Source: Streptomyces sp. H27-C3 (GTDB lineage: Bacteria > Actinomycetota > Actinomycetes > Streptomycetales > Streptomycetaceae). From it: DNA of 64,000 bases. The DNA lies in NCBI RefSeq assembly GCF_030063415.1, contig NZ_JASITA010000018.1, forward strand, positions 62,001-126,000, given 5' to 3'. Below the pieces are notes generated by a model. That model ran no database searches. It saw only the letters and a program-made list of their open reading frames with translations, and was not told the DNA's origin. The position numbers and the translations under genes are program-made. Of this stretch, positions 1-8,630 are shown one piece after another (the stretch's first letter is position 1; every line of letters begins with the position of its first letter).

Positions 1-51
1 CTTCGACTGATCCCGCCGGCCCCCACCGAACTCCCCTGAAGGAGTACGCAC

Positions 52-1935
52 ATGAGCTACCTGGCCGGGCGTGGCATCGCGGACATCACAGGGGAGGCGG
101 CGGGCTGCGGGATGCTCGGATACGGCAAGGCCGAGCAGCAGTCGACGGGCATTCACACCCGGCTGCACGCGAGGGCGTTCGCCCTCTGCGATGGAGAGGG
201 CCGGCGGATCCTGTTGGTCGTCTGTGAGCTGCCGCTGATGTCCGCGGGCGTCGTCAGGGACGTCCTGCGACGGTTGCCCGACGGTTACACCGAGTCCAAC
301 GTGATGATCACCGCGACCCACACCCACTGCGGCCCCGGCGGCTACTTCCACCACGAGCTCTACAACAGCAACACCGGCGGATTCCGCGAGCAGACCTACC
401 GGGCGATCGTCGACGGCATCGTCGAGGCCGCCCGAGCCGCCCACGCCGACCTCGCCCCGGCGGTACTGCGGCTGGCCCACGGCGAACTGCTGGGCGCCAG
501 CGTCAACCGCTCACGGCGCGCCTTTGACCGCAACCCCGCCGCCGACCGGGCGCACTTCCCGCACGCCGTGGACCCGCAGACCACCGTGCTGCGCATCGAA
601 CGCGAAGGGCGGCTCGCGGGCGCGGTCAACTGGTTCGCCACCCACAACACCACCATGACCAACACCAACACGCTCATCAGCGCCGACAACAAGGGCTACG
701 CCGCGTCCTGTTGGGAGCGGCATGCCAAGAGCGCGGGCCTCGTGACGGCGTTCGCGCAGACCAACGCCGGTGACATGTCGCCCAATCTCCTTCTGCGGCC
801 GGGCAGCGGCCCCACCGAGGACGAGTTCGAGAACACCCGCATCATCGGCAGCCGCCAGTACGAGGCGGCCCTAGCCCTGGACGGCGACGAGCTGACCGGC
901 CGTCTGGACGCGCGGCTCACCCATGTCGACCTCTCCAAGGTGACGGTACGGCCCGAATTCACCGGAGACGGCCGTACGCACCGCACTTCAGGCCCGGTCG
1001 CGGGCGCGTCGGCCTTCGCCGGTGCCTGGGCGGACGGACCGGGCTTCAAGGGCTTCAGGCCCGGCCGCAACCTGCTCTGGGACACCCTTTCGCAGCAGGT
1101 CATCTACCCCTTGGCGCCCGGACTCCGCGACGCGCAGTCACCCAAGGGACTGTGCCTGCCCGCCGGCCTCGTCAACCGCCTGAGGCCCGTGATCCAGGAG
1201 AGGATCCCGGTCCAACTCCTGCGGATCGGACCGCTGTACCTCATCGGCCTGCCCGCCGAGGTCACCATCGTGGCGGGGCTCCGGTTGCGCCGTACCGTCG
1301 CGGACATCGTCGGCGCTGACCCGGCGCAGGTGCTCGTCGCCGGGTACAGCAACGCGTACGCGCACTACGTGACCACCCCCGAGGAGTACGACGCCCAGGA
1401 GTACGAGGGCGGCAGCACCCTCTTCGGACGCTGGGAACTGCCCGCCCTGTGCCAGAGCACGGCCGGTCTCGCGGAAGCGATGCGCGACGGCGTACCGGCA
1501 GGGCGCGGCACGCCGGAGCGGCTGCGGCCGCCGCGCAGGCGCCACCGACGGCAGGGGAGCGACAGCCCCCATCCCGGCCGGGACTTCGGCGACGTGCTGT
1601 CCTTCGGACGCGACGGCAGCGTGGTCACCGCCAGGTTCGTCGCCGCGCACCCCGGCAACGACCTGCGCCGGGGCGGCACCTATCTGGCGGTGGAACGGCT
1701 CTGCGCGGGTGGTGGAGACGGCGGCGAGGGCGACTGGATCCGTACCGCCGACGACGGCGACTGGTCCACGACCTTCCGCTGGGCGGCGGCCGGAGGATCG
1801 GCCTCCACCGTGACGGTGACCTGGGACGTCCCGGCGGACACCGCGCCCGGCAGCTACCGGCTGCGCTACTTCGGCGATACGACGTCGGGCCCGTTCACCG
1901 GCGCGACCGGTCCCTTCGAAGTGCCGGGGCGGTAG
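52..1935 (+). CDS. Neutral/alkaline ceramidase family protein
   Basis: Hydrolyses the amide bond of ceramides or related N-acyl lipids, by family. The 627-residue product carries the zinc-ligand motif THTHCGPGG at about residues 89-97 and the block with ATHNTTM and LISADNKGY at about 196-218, where the family's catalytic serine sits; a C-terminal immunoglobulin-like half follows (GRDFGDVL near 515). The ATG has GAAGGAG eight bases upstream. No signal peptide is visible, unlike secreted family members, so it may be cytoplasmic or use a missed start. The stretch around residues 485-510 is unusually Arg/Pro-rich and poorly family-like; a compensated frame slip there is possible but not shown. 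Confidence 0.88.
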   Translation: MSYLAGRGIADITGEAAGCGMLGYGKAEQQSTGIHTRLHARAFALCDGEGRRILLVVCELPLMSAGVVRDVLRRLPDGYTESNVMITATHTHCGPGGYFHHELYNSNTGGFREQTYRAIVDGIVEAARAAHADLAPAVLRLAHGELLGASVNRSRRAFDRNPAADRAHFPHAVDPQTTVLRIEREGRLAGAVNWFATHNTTMTNTNTLISADNKGYAASCWERHAKSAGLVTAFAQTNAGDMSPNLLLRPGSGPTEDEFENTRIIGSRQYEAALALDGDELTGRLDARLTHVDLSKVTVRPEFTGDGRTHRTSGPVAGASAFAGAWADGPGFKGFRPGRNLLWDTLSQQVIYPLAPGLRDAQSPKGLCLPAGLVNRLRPVIQERIPVQLLRIGPLYLIGLPAEVTIVAGLRLRRTVADIVGADPAQVLVAGYSNAYAHYVTTPEEYDAQEYEGGSTLFGRWELPALCQSTAGLAEAMRDGVPAGRGTPERLRPPRRRHRRQGSDSPHPGRDFGDVLSFGRDGSVVTARFVAAHPGNDLRRGGTYLAVERLCAGGGDGGEGDWIRTADDGDWSTTFRWAAAGGSASTVTVTWDVPADTAPGSYRLRYFGDTTSGPFTGATGPFEVPGR

Positions 1936-2003
1936 GCGGAACCGGGAGGTGCGGAAGCGCCGTTGTACCTGCGGAAGCGAAGCGAACTGAGGGGAGTGCG
2001 CCG

Positions 2004-2497
2004 ATGGCCATCGGGTCGGTGCGGATCGACGGGGACAGCCTGCTGCTGCCGGGCGGGGTGGGGGTGCGGTGCGTACGTACGCTGCGGCTGCCCGAGAAGG
2101 GGACGCACGCGCTGCCGCCGGGCCTGGGCTCCTTCCCGCTGCGCAGGGTCGAGGACTACCCGGACACGGCTCCGGCACAGTGGGTGGAGCGGGGCGGGGT
2201 GATGCTCCCGGTCTACCTGCGGGAGGCGATGTGGCTGAGCTTCTCCGGGACCGTGGAGCCGGCCGCCCTCCAGGTGGGCGTGGGCAAGGTGTGCGCGGTG
2301 TCAGGGAAGCCCTGGAGCAGCCGGCTCGCGCACGACCCGCAGAACTATCTGGCGCTGCCGCGCCAGCCCTGGGCGGCGTCAAGCCCGCCGGAGAATGGCT
2401 GGGCGACGACCACACGCCGTGGCAGGAGCCGTCGCAGCACCAGGTCAAGCCACTGAAGGACGCGCCCGGGAAACCGGTGGCCGACGGGGACTGGTGA
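2004..2497 (+). pseudogene. Conserved Streptomyces hypothetical gene with internal deletion and frame change
   Basis: The first ~120 codons (beginning MAIGSVRIDGDSLLLPGG) have strong codon bias and match what I recall as a conserved Streptomyces protein of roughly 350-400 residues. Near base 2368, after a QPW motif, that frame becomes non-coding in character while a different frame immediately gives GC3-biased codons ending HTPWQEPSQHQ...PVADGDW at a stop at 2497, which resembles the C-terminal tail of the same family. The two ends therefore appear joined out of frame after loss of the middle. The ATG at 2004 lies behind GGGGAG. If read literally the first frame stops at 2456. Function unknown. 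Confidence 0.6.
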
Positions 2498-2610
2498 CGT
2501 CGGGGACCGGTGACGTCGGTACGGTCGCGGTGGGCGCGCACGCCCGCAGAGAGCCGCCGGTCCGTCGGCGTAATCCGTCGGCGTACGAGTCGGCGCATGA
2601 GGAGACAGCG

Positions 2611-3009
2611 ATGCCCGAGATCCGTATGCACACCGTGGACGATTCGGCGGGCCGGGTTGAGGTGGCCGCCGGGCCCGCCGGGAAGGCCGGCGCCGGGCAG
2701 GTCCACATCGGTGCGCGGGGCGGCGCGTACGTCGGTCTCGTCGCCACTGCCGAGCAGGCCAGGGAGCTTGCGGCCGTTCTCCTGCGCGCGGCCGACGAGG
2801 CGGACAGCAACCGGCAGACGGAACCCGTGACCGTCAAGGCGGGGGAGTTGCGCCGGGGAGACGTGCGCGGCGGCGAGCGTACGATCACGGTCGAGCGCGT
2901 CAAGATCGACGGGAACACGGCCCAGATCACCTGGACATCGGGCCCCGGTCGCCAGTGGACCCAGGGCTATGCCACGGACACGGACATCATCCTCCGGCGG
3001 CGGGCATGA
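2611..3009 (+). CDS. Small hypothetical protein, 132 aa
   Basis: An open frame starting MPEIRMHTVDD, behind GGAGACAGCG, with good codon bias. The first half has short beta-like segments and a segment rich in Ala (TAEQARELAAVLLRAADEAD) that should form a helix; the second half (TVKAGELRRGDV, then ERTITVERVKIDG) looks like a small beta-barrel. No motif of a named enzyme is visible. It follows the broken gene upstream by about 110 bases and is convergent with the oxidoreductase downstream. I do not recognise its function. Confidence 0.7.
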   Translation: MPEIRMHTVDDSAGRVEVAAGPAGKAGAGQVHIGARGGAYVGLVATAEQARELAAVLLRAADEADSNRQTEPVTVKAGELRRGDVRGGERTITVERVKIDGNTAQITWTSGPGRQWTQGYATDTDIILRRRA

Positions 3010-3071
3010 CACCGGCCCCCGCCGCGTTCCACGGATGCGGCGGGGGCCGGTGCGCTGTGCCGGTCGTCGGA

Positions 3072-4163
3072 TCAGACCGACCGGTGGTACTGGTCGGGGA
3101 CGTGGACGTCCCCGCCGAGCTCGCGGGCCGCGTGCCGCGCGAAGGACGGGTTGCGGAGCAGTTCGCGGCCCAGCAGGACGGCGTCAGCCTCGCCATTGGC
3201 GATGATCTTCTCGGCCTGCGCCGCGTCGGTGATCATCCCTACGGCGGCCACCGGCAGTTCGGTCTCGGCCTTGACGCGGGCGGCGAAGGGGACCTGGAAG
3301 CCGGGGCCGACCGGGATCTTCACACCGGATGCGTTGCCGCCGGTGGAGACATCGAGCAGGTCGACGCCGTGCTCCTTGAGGAGGCCGGCGAGGCGGACGG
3401 TGTCGTCCGGGGCCCAGCCGTTCTCCTCCAGCCAGTCGGTGGCGGAGATGCGGAAGAACAGCGGCTTGTCCTCGGGCCACACCGCCCGTACGGCGTCCAC
3501 GACTTCGAGGGCGAAGCGGACGCGGTTCTCGAAGGAGCCGCCGTAGGCGTCGGTGCGGTGGTTGGAGTGCGGGGAGAGGAACTCACCGATCAAGTAGCCG
3601 TGGGCGCCGTGGAGTTCAACGACCTCAAAACCGGCGGCCAGGGCGCGCCGGGCCGCCGCCGTGAATTGCCCGACGATGTAGTGGATCTGCTCGGTCGTCA
3701 GCTCGTCCGGTACGGGATGACCCTCCGCGAACGGGACCGGGCTCGGGGCCGTGGGCTGCCAGCCGCCCGCGTCCACAGCGACCGGCCCGCCGTCCACCCA
3801 GGGGCGGCCGGTCGAGGCCTTGCGTCCCGCGTGGGCGATCTGAATGCCCGGAACCGTGCCCTGGCTCTTGAGGAAGCGGGTGATCCGGGCGAGGGCCTCG
3901 ACCTGGGTGTCGTTCCAGATGCCGAGGTCATACGCGCTGATCCGGCCCTCGGGGCTCACGCTGGTCGCCTCGACGAGGATGAGGCCGGTGCCACCGGCCG
4001 CGCGGGCGGCGTAATGGGCGAAGTGCCAGTCGTGGGCGACGCCCGCTTCAGGACCGGTCGGCTGCGCCGAGTACTGGCACATCGGCGCCATCCAGACCCT
4101 GTTCGGGATGGTCAGGGATCGCAGAGTGTAGGGCTCGAACAGGCTGCTCACGGTGGACTCCAT
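3072..4163 (-). CDS. namA: Old-yellow-enzyme NADH:flavin oxidoreductase, YqjM/NamA class
   Basis: FMN-dependent ene-reductase that reduces activated C=C bonds with NAD(P)H. The 363-residue protein has the thermophilic-type OYE signature MAPMCQYS (Cys29 and Tyr31 corresponding to YqjM Cys26 and Tyr28), HAGRK near 111 and HGAHGYLIGEFLSPHSN with the substrate-binding histidines at 185 and 188. A GTG a few codons in (VSSLFEPYT) is an alternative start. It is divergent from an ArsR-type regulator and the 147-bp gap holds two copies of one palindrome, so repression relieved by an electrophile or oxidant is likely (inference). Confidence 0.92.
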   Translation of the reverse strand: MESTVSSLFEPYTLRSLTIPNRVWMAPMCQYSAQPTGPEAGVAHDWHFAHYAARAAGGTGLILVEATSVSPEGRISAYDLGIWNDTQVEALARITRFLKSQGTVPGIQIAHAGRKASTGRPWVDGGPVAVDAGGWQPTAPSPVPFAEGHPVPDELTTEQIHYIVGQFTAAARRALAAGFEVVELHGAHGYLIGEFLSPHSNHRTDAYGGSFENRVRFALEVVDAVRAVWPEDKPLFFRISATDWLEENGWAPDDTVRLAGLLKEHGVDLLDVSTGGNASGVKIPVGPGFQVPFAARVKAETELPVAAVGMITDAAQAEKIIANGEADAVLLGRELLRNPSFARHAARELGGDVHVPDQYHRSV

Positions 4164-4188
4164 TCACGACGGTGCCGAATACGCGTCG

Positions 4189-4204
4189 TACGATACACAT
4201 CGTA
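4189..4204. promoter_or_regulatory. Operator copy 1, TACGA-N6-TCGTA
   Basis: Perfect inverted repeat TACGATACACATCGTA in the gap between the ene-reductase and the divergent ArsR-type regulator. The same arms and spacing recur at 4223-4238. Confidence 0.7.
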
Positions 4205-4222
4205 GTACGGTGAATGTCAAAC

Positions 4223-4238
4223 TACGATGTCTCTCGTA
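4223..4238. promoter_or_regulatory. Operator copy 2, TACGA-N6-TCGTA
   Basis: Second TACGA-N6-TCGTA palindrome, 34 bp centre to centre from copy 1, a little over three helical turns, so both could be contacted by neighbouring dimers of the regulator encoded at 4311-4667. Confidence 0.7.
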
Positions 4239-4310
4239 TAATGGAATCTCGAAGACCAAGAATCAAGACGAAGCCGCAAGCTGAAGATCCAGGATGGAAG
4301 TGGAGTCGCC

Positions 4311-4667
4311 GTGACCGCCGCCACGAGCAGTCGAGAACTCGCGCACCCCGCGCGCGAGGAGATCCGCCTCGAAGGGGTGCTGCACGCGCTCTCCGACCCC
4401 ATCAGGATGCGCGTCGTCCGCGAGATGGCGGTGGTCGACATCGGGCTTCCCTGCTCGTACTTCACGCTGCCCGTCACCAAGTCCACGTCCACCCACCACT
4501 TCCGGGTGCTGCGCGAGAGCGGTGTGATCCAGCAGGTCTACCGGGGCACGGCCAAGCTCAACGGCCTCCGCCGCGACGACCTGAACGCACTCTTTCCCGG
4601 GCTGCTCGACAGCCTCCTGGTCGCCGCCGACGGGCAGGAGGGCCGGTTGGGGCGGGCCGGTAGCTGA
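4311..4667 (+). CDS. ArsR-type winged-helix regulator
   Basis: A 118-residue helix-turn-helix repressor, divergent from the ene-reductase gene. The N-terminal part (LHALSDPIRMRVVREM, about 24-39) and the recognition region (TKSTSTHHFRVLRESGVI, about 56-73) are typical of ArsR folds. It has a single cysteine, Cys48, in GLPCSYFTL just before the recognition helix; in OYE-linked regulators such a residue is a plausible redox or electrophile sensor (inference). GTG at 4311 follows GGAAGTGGAGTCGCC. Twin palindromes upstream are the likely binding sites and imply autoregulation. Confidence 0.88.
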   Translation: MTAATSSRELAHPAREEIRLEGVLHALSDPIRMRVVREMAVVDIGLPCSYFTLPVTKSTSTHHFRVLRESGVIQQVYRGTAKLNGLRRDDLNALFPGLLDSLLVAADGQEGRLGRAGS

Positions 4668-4715
4668 TTCACCGGGGCGAGCGACCGCGCTGATCCGGCG
4701 GAGCCGCCACCCGGT

Positions 4716-6062
4716 TCAGTCCGTCCTGTGCGCCGCCGCCAGCAGCCCCGCCCAGTCGTGGAGCTTCACCGAGCCCCGGCCCAGCGAAACCCCCAGCGCG
4801 GCCTCCGCCACCATGATCGCCTGCCACTGCGGCCACTCCACCGGCCTGAGCCCCGATGCGCGCAGGGCGTCGAGGGGGTCGTCCGGGAGCGGGCGCCCGG
4901 CCATTGCGGGTGCGTCCGCGAGCAGCGAGGCCACCGTCTCCTTGGAGCACGGCCGGTTGGTGCCGATCACACCGGTCGGGCCGCGCTTGATCCAGCCCGC
5001 CACGTACTCCCCGGGCGATGGGACGCCGTCCCGCAGGACCCGCCCGGCGGCGTGCGGCACCGTGCCGCGCGCCGGGTCGAACGGCAGCCCGGCGAGCGGC
5101 GTCCCCCGGTAGCCGACCGACCTCAGGACCAGCTGGGCCTCGATGTCCTCATACGTTCCGGTGCCGCGTACGCCGCCGGAGCCGTCCGGCACGGTGCGCT
5201 CGAACCGGACCCCGACCACCCGCCCGTCCTCCTCGAGCACCTCTACGGGCCGCAGGAAGAACCGCAGGTGGATGCGGCGCGCCCGGTCTTCGGTGTCGCC
5301 CTCCGCCCAGCCCCGCAGCACCTCGACATTGCGCCGGTTCACGGCGGGCAGGGCCGCCGGCCGCGCGTAGTCGGGATCCAGGGCCAGCTCGTCGGGCCGG
5401 ACCACCACCCGGGCGTCGGGCAGCGTGCCCAGCTCCCGCAGCTCCTTGGTGGTGAACTTCGCCTGCGAAGGACCGCGTCGCCCCACCATGTGCACGTCCT
5501 GCACCAGGCTGTCGGCCAAGGCGCCGAGCGCGGGCTGCGGCACATCGGTGTGACGCAACTCCTGGGCGTCGCGGGCGAGGATCCGGGCCACGTCCACCGC
5601 CACATTGCCCACCCCGATGACGACGGCCGAACGGGCCCCCAGCGCGAAGGCGTTGGGGGCCGCGTCCGGGTGCGCGCTGTACCAGGAGACGAAGTCGGTC
5701 GCGGAGCAGCTGCCCGGCAGGTCCTCGCCCGGGACGCCGAGTCTGCGGTCCGTCGCGGCCCCGACGCAGTACACCACCGCGTGGTAGAGCTCCAGGAGCC
5801 GGGTGGCCGGAAGTGCGGGCGATCCCACTTCGATGTTGCCCGCGAAGGTGATCCGCTCGTGTTCGAGGACCGTCCGCAGATTGTTCTGAAGGGACTTGAT
5901 CTTCTCGTGGTCCGGCGCGACGCCGTACCGGACAAGGCCGTAGGGGCAGGGGAGCCGGTCCAGTACGTGCACCCGCACGTCGGGTACCGCCTCCTGCTGC
6001 ACCAGGGCCTGCGCGGCATAGACCCCGCTCGGGCCTGAACCGATGACTGCGACGCGAAGCAC
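4716..6062 (-). CDS. fprA: Ferredoxin/adrenodoxin-NADP+ reductase, FprA type
   Basis: FAD enzyme passing electrons between NADPH and ferredoxin, typically feeding cytochromes P450. The 448 residues match the ~456-residue mycobacterial FprA. It has the FAD Rossmann motif VIGSGPSG at 7-14, CPYGLVRYGVAPDHEKIK at 39-56, the NADPH motif VIGVGNVAVDVARI at 148-161, and the C-terminal VAGWIKRGPTGVIGTNR near 370. I chose the GTG at 6062 because GGAAGGAG precedes it; the frame stays open further upstream without family-like sequence. No ferredoxin or P450 gene is adjacent. Confidence 0.92.
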   Translation of the reverse strand: MLRVAVIGSGPSGVYAAQALVQQEAVPDVRVHVLDRLPCPYGLVRYGVAPDHEKIKSLQNNLRTVLEHERITFAGNIEVGSPALPATRLLELYHAVVYCVGAATDRRLGVPGEDLPGSCSATDFVSWYSAHPDAAPNAFALGARSAVVIGVGNVAVDVARILARDAQELRHTDVPQPALGALADSLVQDVHMVGRRGPSQAKFTTKELRELGTLPDARVVVRPDELALDPDYARPAALPAVNRRNVEVLRGWAEGDTEDRARRIHLRFFLRPVEVLEEDGRVVGVRFERTVPDGSGGVRGTGTYEDIEAQLVLRSVGYRGTPLAGLPFDPARGTVPHAAGRVLRDGVPSPGEYVAGWIKRGPTGVIGTNRPCSKETVASLLADAPAMAGRPLPDDPLDALRASGLRPVEWPQWQAIMVAEAALGVSLGRGSVKLHDWAGLLAAAHRTD

Positions 6063-6324
6063 GGCGGGGGCTCCTTCCCGCAGGATGTCTCCAGCATCGC
6101 ACCGAAGTGCCGTCCTGCGGGAGATGGGCGAGGAGTGCCTTCGCGCCACGGGGCAGGGGCGTGGGCGGCGGATCGCGTCCAGGACACGCACGCCGGGCCC
6201 GCCAACGTTCCTCCTCGACGGCGTCGCGGTGCTCGGCGGCCGGATCAGGTGCCGGCCCGCGGAGGCCTCGTGATGGTGGCCGCCCGGCACGGGACCGGCG
6301 TCGCGAGCCCTCGGTGCGCAGGGC

Positions 6325-6999
6325 TCACTTCATATCGCGCATCCTGCCGACCTCGACGGTCTGCTGGGCGACCACATCGCTCGCCATCTCCTCGATCAGG
6401 ACGTTGTTCCCCTGTGCGCGGACATCGGTGGCCATGGCGATGGCGCCCTCGTGGTGAGTGATCATCAGCTTCAGGAAGAGACGGTCGAAGGTCTCGCCCT
6501 GCGCCCCCCGCAACTGTGCGAGCTGCTTCTCGGAGGCCATCCCCGCCATCGCCTCGTGCTGGTGCACGTTCTTGCGCTTCGCCCCGCCGTTGTTGTCGAG
6601 CCAGCCCTGCATGGCGCCGATCTCCGGCCCCTGGGAGCCCGCGATCCGCTCGGCCAGCCGCTTGACCTGCGTCGAATGTGCCTGTTTCGGCGCCAGTTCG
6701 GCCATCACCAGGGCCTGGCCGTGGTGCTTGATCATCATGTGTGTGTAACTGAAGTCCGCCGAGTTCGGCGAGTCGTCCGTGCCTGCCTTCGCCGCCTCGT
6801 CCGCAGACAGGGTCCGCGCGGGTTCGCCCGGCTTGCCCGGCGCCACCACCGAGGGCCCCGCGGCGGCCTTTGGCTGCGACGCGTCCCGGTCTTCCCTGCC
6901 GCCCGCGTCACAGGCGCCCAGGCCGAACGCAAGGAGTGCGACCGACGTCGCCGTGAGGGCGAGCGGTCGAAAACGTGCGGACCTGCGACGGAACGACAT
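6325..6999 (-). CDS. DUF305 lipoprotein
   Basis: A 224-residue exported lipoprotein: basic start, hydrophobic stretch and lipobox GLGAC with the lipidated cysteine at 30. The mature part has the two DUF305 helical hairpins with paired histidines and methionines, HMMIKHHGQALVMAEL near 86 and MITHHEGAIAMA near 185, the ferritin-like arrangement often linked to metal handling. Role unknown; copper binding is a reasonable guess from the His/Met pairs. ATG at 6999 has AAGGAG upstream. It is divergent from the LVIVD-repeat protein gene; the two families are commonly found side by side in actinomycetes. Confidence 0.88.
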   Translation of the reverse strand: MSFRRRSARFRPLALTATSVALLAFGLGACDAGGREDRDASQPKAAAGPSVVAPGKPGEPARTLSADEAAKAGTDDSPNSADFSYTHMMIKHHGQALVMAELAPKQAHSTQVKRLAERIAGSQGPEIGAMQGWLDNNGGAKRKNVHQHEAMAGMASEKQLAQLRGAQGETFDRLFLKLMITHHEGAIAMATDVRAQGNNVLIEEMASDVVAQQTVEVGRMRDMK

Positions 7000-7107
7000 G
7001 GTGACTCCTTGGGACACAACGGGCATTTGGAGACCGACTTCTATTACGTCTTCGTTGCCATCTGTTGAGATGTGCATGCAAAGGAAGATACTGCCGAGGT
7101 CCGCGAA

Positions 7108-7125
7108 CCGTTCAACCATGAACGG
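7108..7125. promoter_or_regulatory. Perfect 7-4-7 inverted repeat upstream of LVIVD gene
   Basis: CCGTTCA-ACCA-TGAACGG between the divergent DUF305 and LVIVD genes, ending 8 bases before the GGGAGG ribosome site. It could be an operator or a 5'-leader hairpin. Confidence 0.5.
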
Positions 7126-7142
7126 ACACAAGGGAGGACGCA

Positions 7143-8630
7143 GTGACCTCGTTGCACAACACCAGAGTGCGGCGCAGACGTCTGGGCGTGGCAGTAGCCG
7201 CGGCCGGTCTCTTCGCCACCCTGCTGACGGCAGGCACCGCAGCCGCGACCCCCGACCCGGGAGACGCGCCTGCGAAGAAGAAGGGCGTCACCACCTCGCA
7301 GCAGGCCGAAGCCAGGGCTGCCATCGAGAGCGGTGAGATACCCGGCGTGGACGAGATCGTCCACAGCGAGAACATCAAGCACCTCGCGAACATCCCCAAG
7401 GACGCGCTCAAGGGCACCAATTCGGACCTGGCGTTCCAGGGCGAGTACGCTTTCTCCGGGAATTACGACGGCTTCCGGATCTTCGACATCAGCAACCCGA
7501 AGGTCCCCAGGACCGTCGCGCAGGTTCTGTGTCCCGGTTCGCAGAACGACATCTCCGTCTCCGGGGACCTGCTCTTCCTCTCCACCGACTCCTCGCGCAG
7601 CGACGACTCCTGCACCAGCACCACGCAGCCCGCGACGGAGAAGTCCTCCTGGGAGGGCATGAAGATCTTCGACATCAGCGACAAGCGCAACCCCAGGTAT
7701 GTCGCCGCCGTCGAGACCGCATGCGGTTCGCACACGCACACCCTCGTGCCGGAGCGCCGTGACGTCTACGTCTACGTCTCCTCGTACTCCCCGAGTGCGA
7801 CCTTCCCGGACTGTCAGCCGCCGCACGATGGGATCTCCATCATCAAGGTGCCGCGCAATGCCCCGCACAAGTCCGCGGTCGTGGACTTCCCGGTGCTCTT
7901 CCCGGACGGCGGCAACCCGGGCTCGCCCACCAACCCGGGTGTCTCCAAGACCACCGGCTGCCACGACATCACCGTGCTGCCCTCCAAAGACCTGGCGGCC
8001 GGCGCCTGCATGGGTGACGGCATCCTCTTCGACATCGAGGACCCGGAGAATCCCAGGGTCATCGACCGCGTCCAGGACAACGTGAACTTCGCGTTCTGGC
8101 ACTCGGCGACCTTCAACCAGAAGGCCAACAAGGTCGTCTTCACCGACGAACTCGGCGGCGGTGGCGCGGCCACCTGCAACGCTGCCATCGGCCCGAACCG
8201 CGGCGCCGACGGCATCTACGACATCACCGGCAAGGGCGACAAGCGCAAGCTGGTCTTCAAGAGCTACTACAAGATCGACCGCCACCAGGCGGACACCGAG
8301 AACTGCGTCGCCCACAACGGCTCGCTGATCCCGGTCAAGGGCAAGGACATCATGGTCCAGGCCTGGTACCAGGGCGGCATCTCCGTCTGGGACTTCACCA
8401 ACTCCTCCGAGCCCAAGGAGATCGCCTACTTCGAGCGCGGTCCCCTCAGCGCGGACACCCTGGTGACCGGCGGCTCCTGGTCGGCGTACTACTACAACGG
8501 CTACATCTACTCCAACGACATCGCGAAGGGCTTCGACGTCCTGAAGCTCAGCGACAAGCGCACGGACGGCGCGAAGAGAGTGTGGCTGGACGAGCTCAAC
8601 GTCCAGACACAGCCCGACTACCGCCGCTGA
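7143..8630 (+). CDS. Secreted LVIVD-repeat protein
   Basis: A 495-residue exported beta-propeller-like protein. Residues 1-36 form a signal peptide (RVRRRRLGVAVAAAGLFAT, cleavage near TAAAT). The rest contains repeated segments of the LVIVD type, for example GFRIFDISNPKVPR, MKIFDISDKRNPRY and GGISVWDFTNSSEPKE. Several paired cysteines suggest disulfides in the extracytoplasmic space. Starts at GTG behind GGGAGGACGCA. The partner is the divergent DUF305 lipoprotein. Its stop overlaps the 3' end of the convergent TetR gene by 13 bases. Confidence 0.88.
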   Translation: MTSLHNTRVRRRRLGVAVAAAGLFATLLTAGTAAATPDPGDAPAKKKGVTTSQQAEARAAIESGEIPGVDEIVHSENIKHLANIPKDALKGTNSDLAFQGEYAFSGNYDGFRIFDISNPKVPRTVAQVLCPGSQNDISVSGDLLFLSTDSSRSDDSCTSTTQPATEKSSWEGMKIFDISDKRNPRYVAAVETACGSHTHTLVPERRDVYVYVSSYSPSATFPDCQPPHDGISIIKVPRNAPHKSAVVDFPVLFPDGGNPGSPTNPGVSKTTGCHDITVLPSKDLAAGACMGDGILFDIEDPENPRVIDRVQDNVNFAFWHSATFNQKANKVVFTDELGGGGAATCNAAIGPNRGADGIYDITGKGDKRKLVFKSYYKIDRHQADTENCVAHNGSLIPVKGKDIMVQAWYQGGISVWDFTNSSEPKEIAYFERGPLSADTLVTGGSWSAYYYNGYIYSNDIAKGFDVLKLSDKRTDGAKRVWLDELNVQTQPDYRR

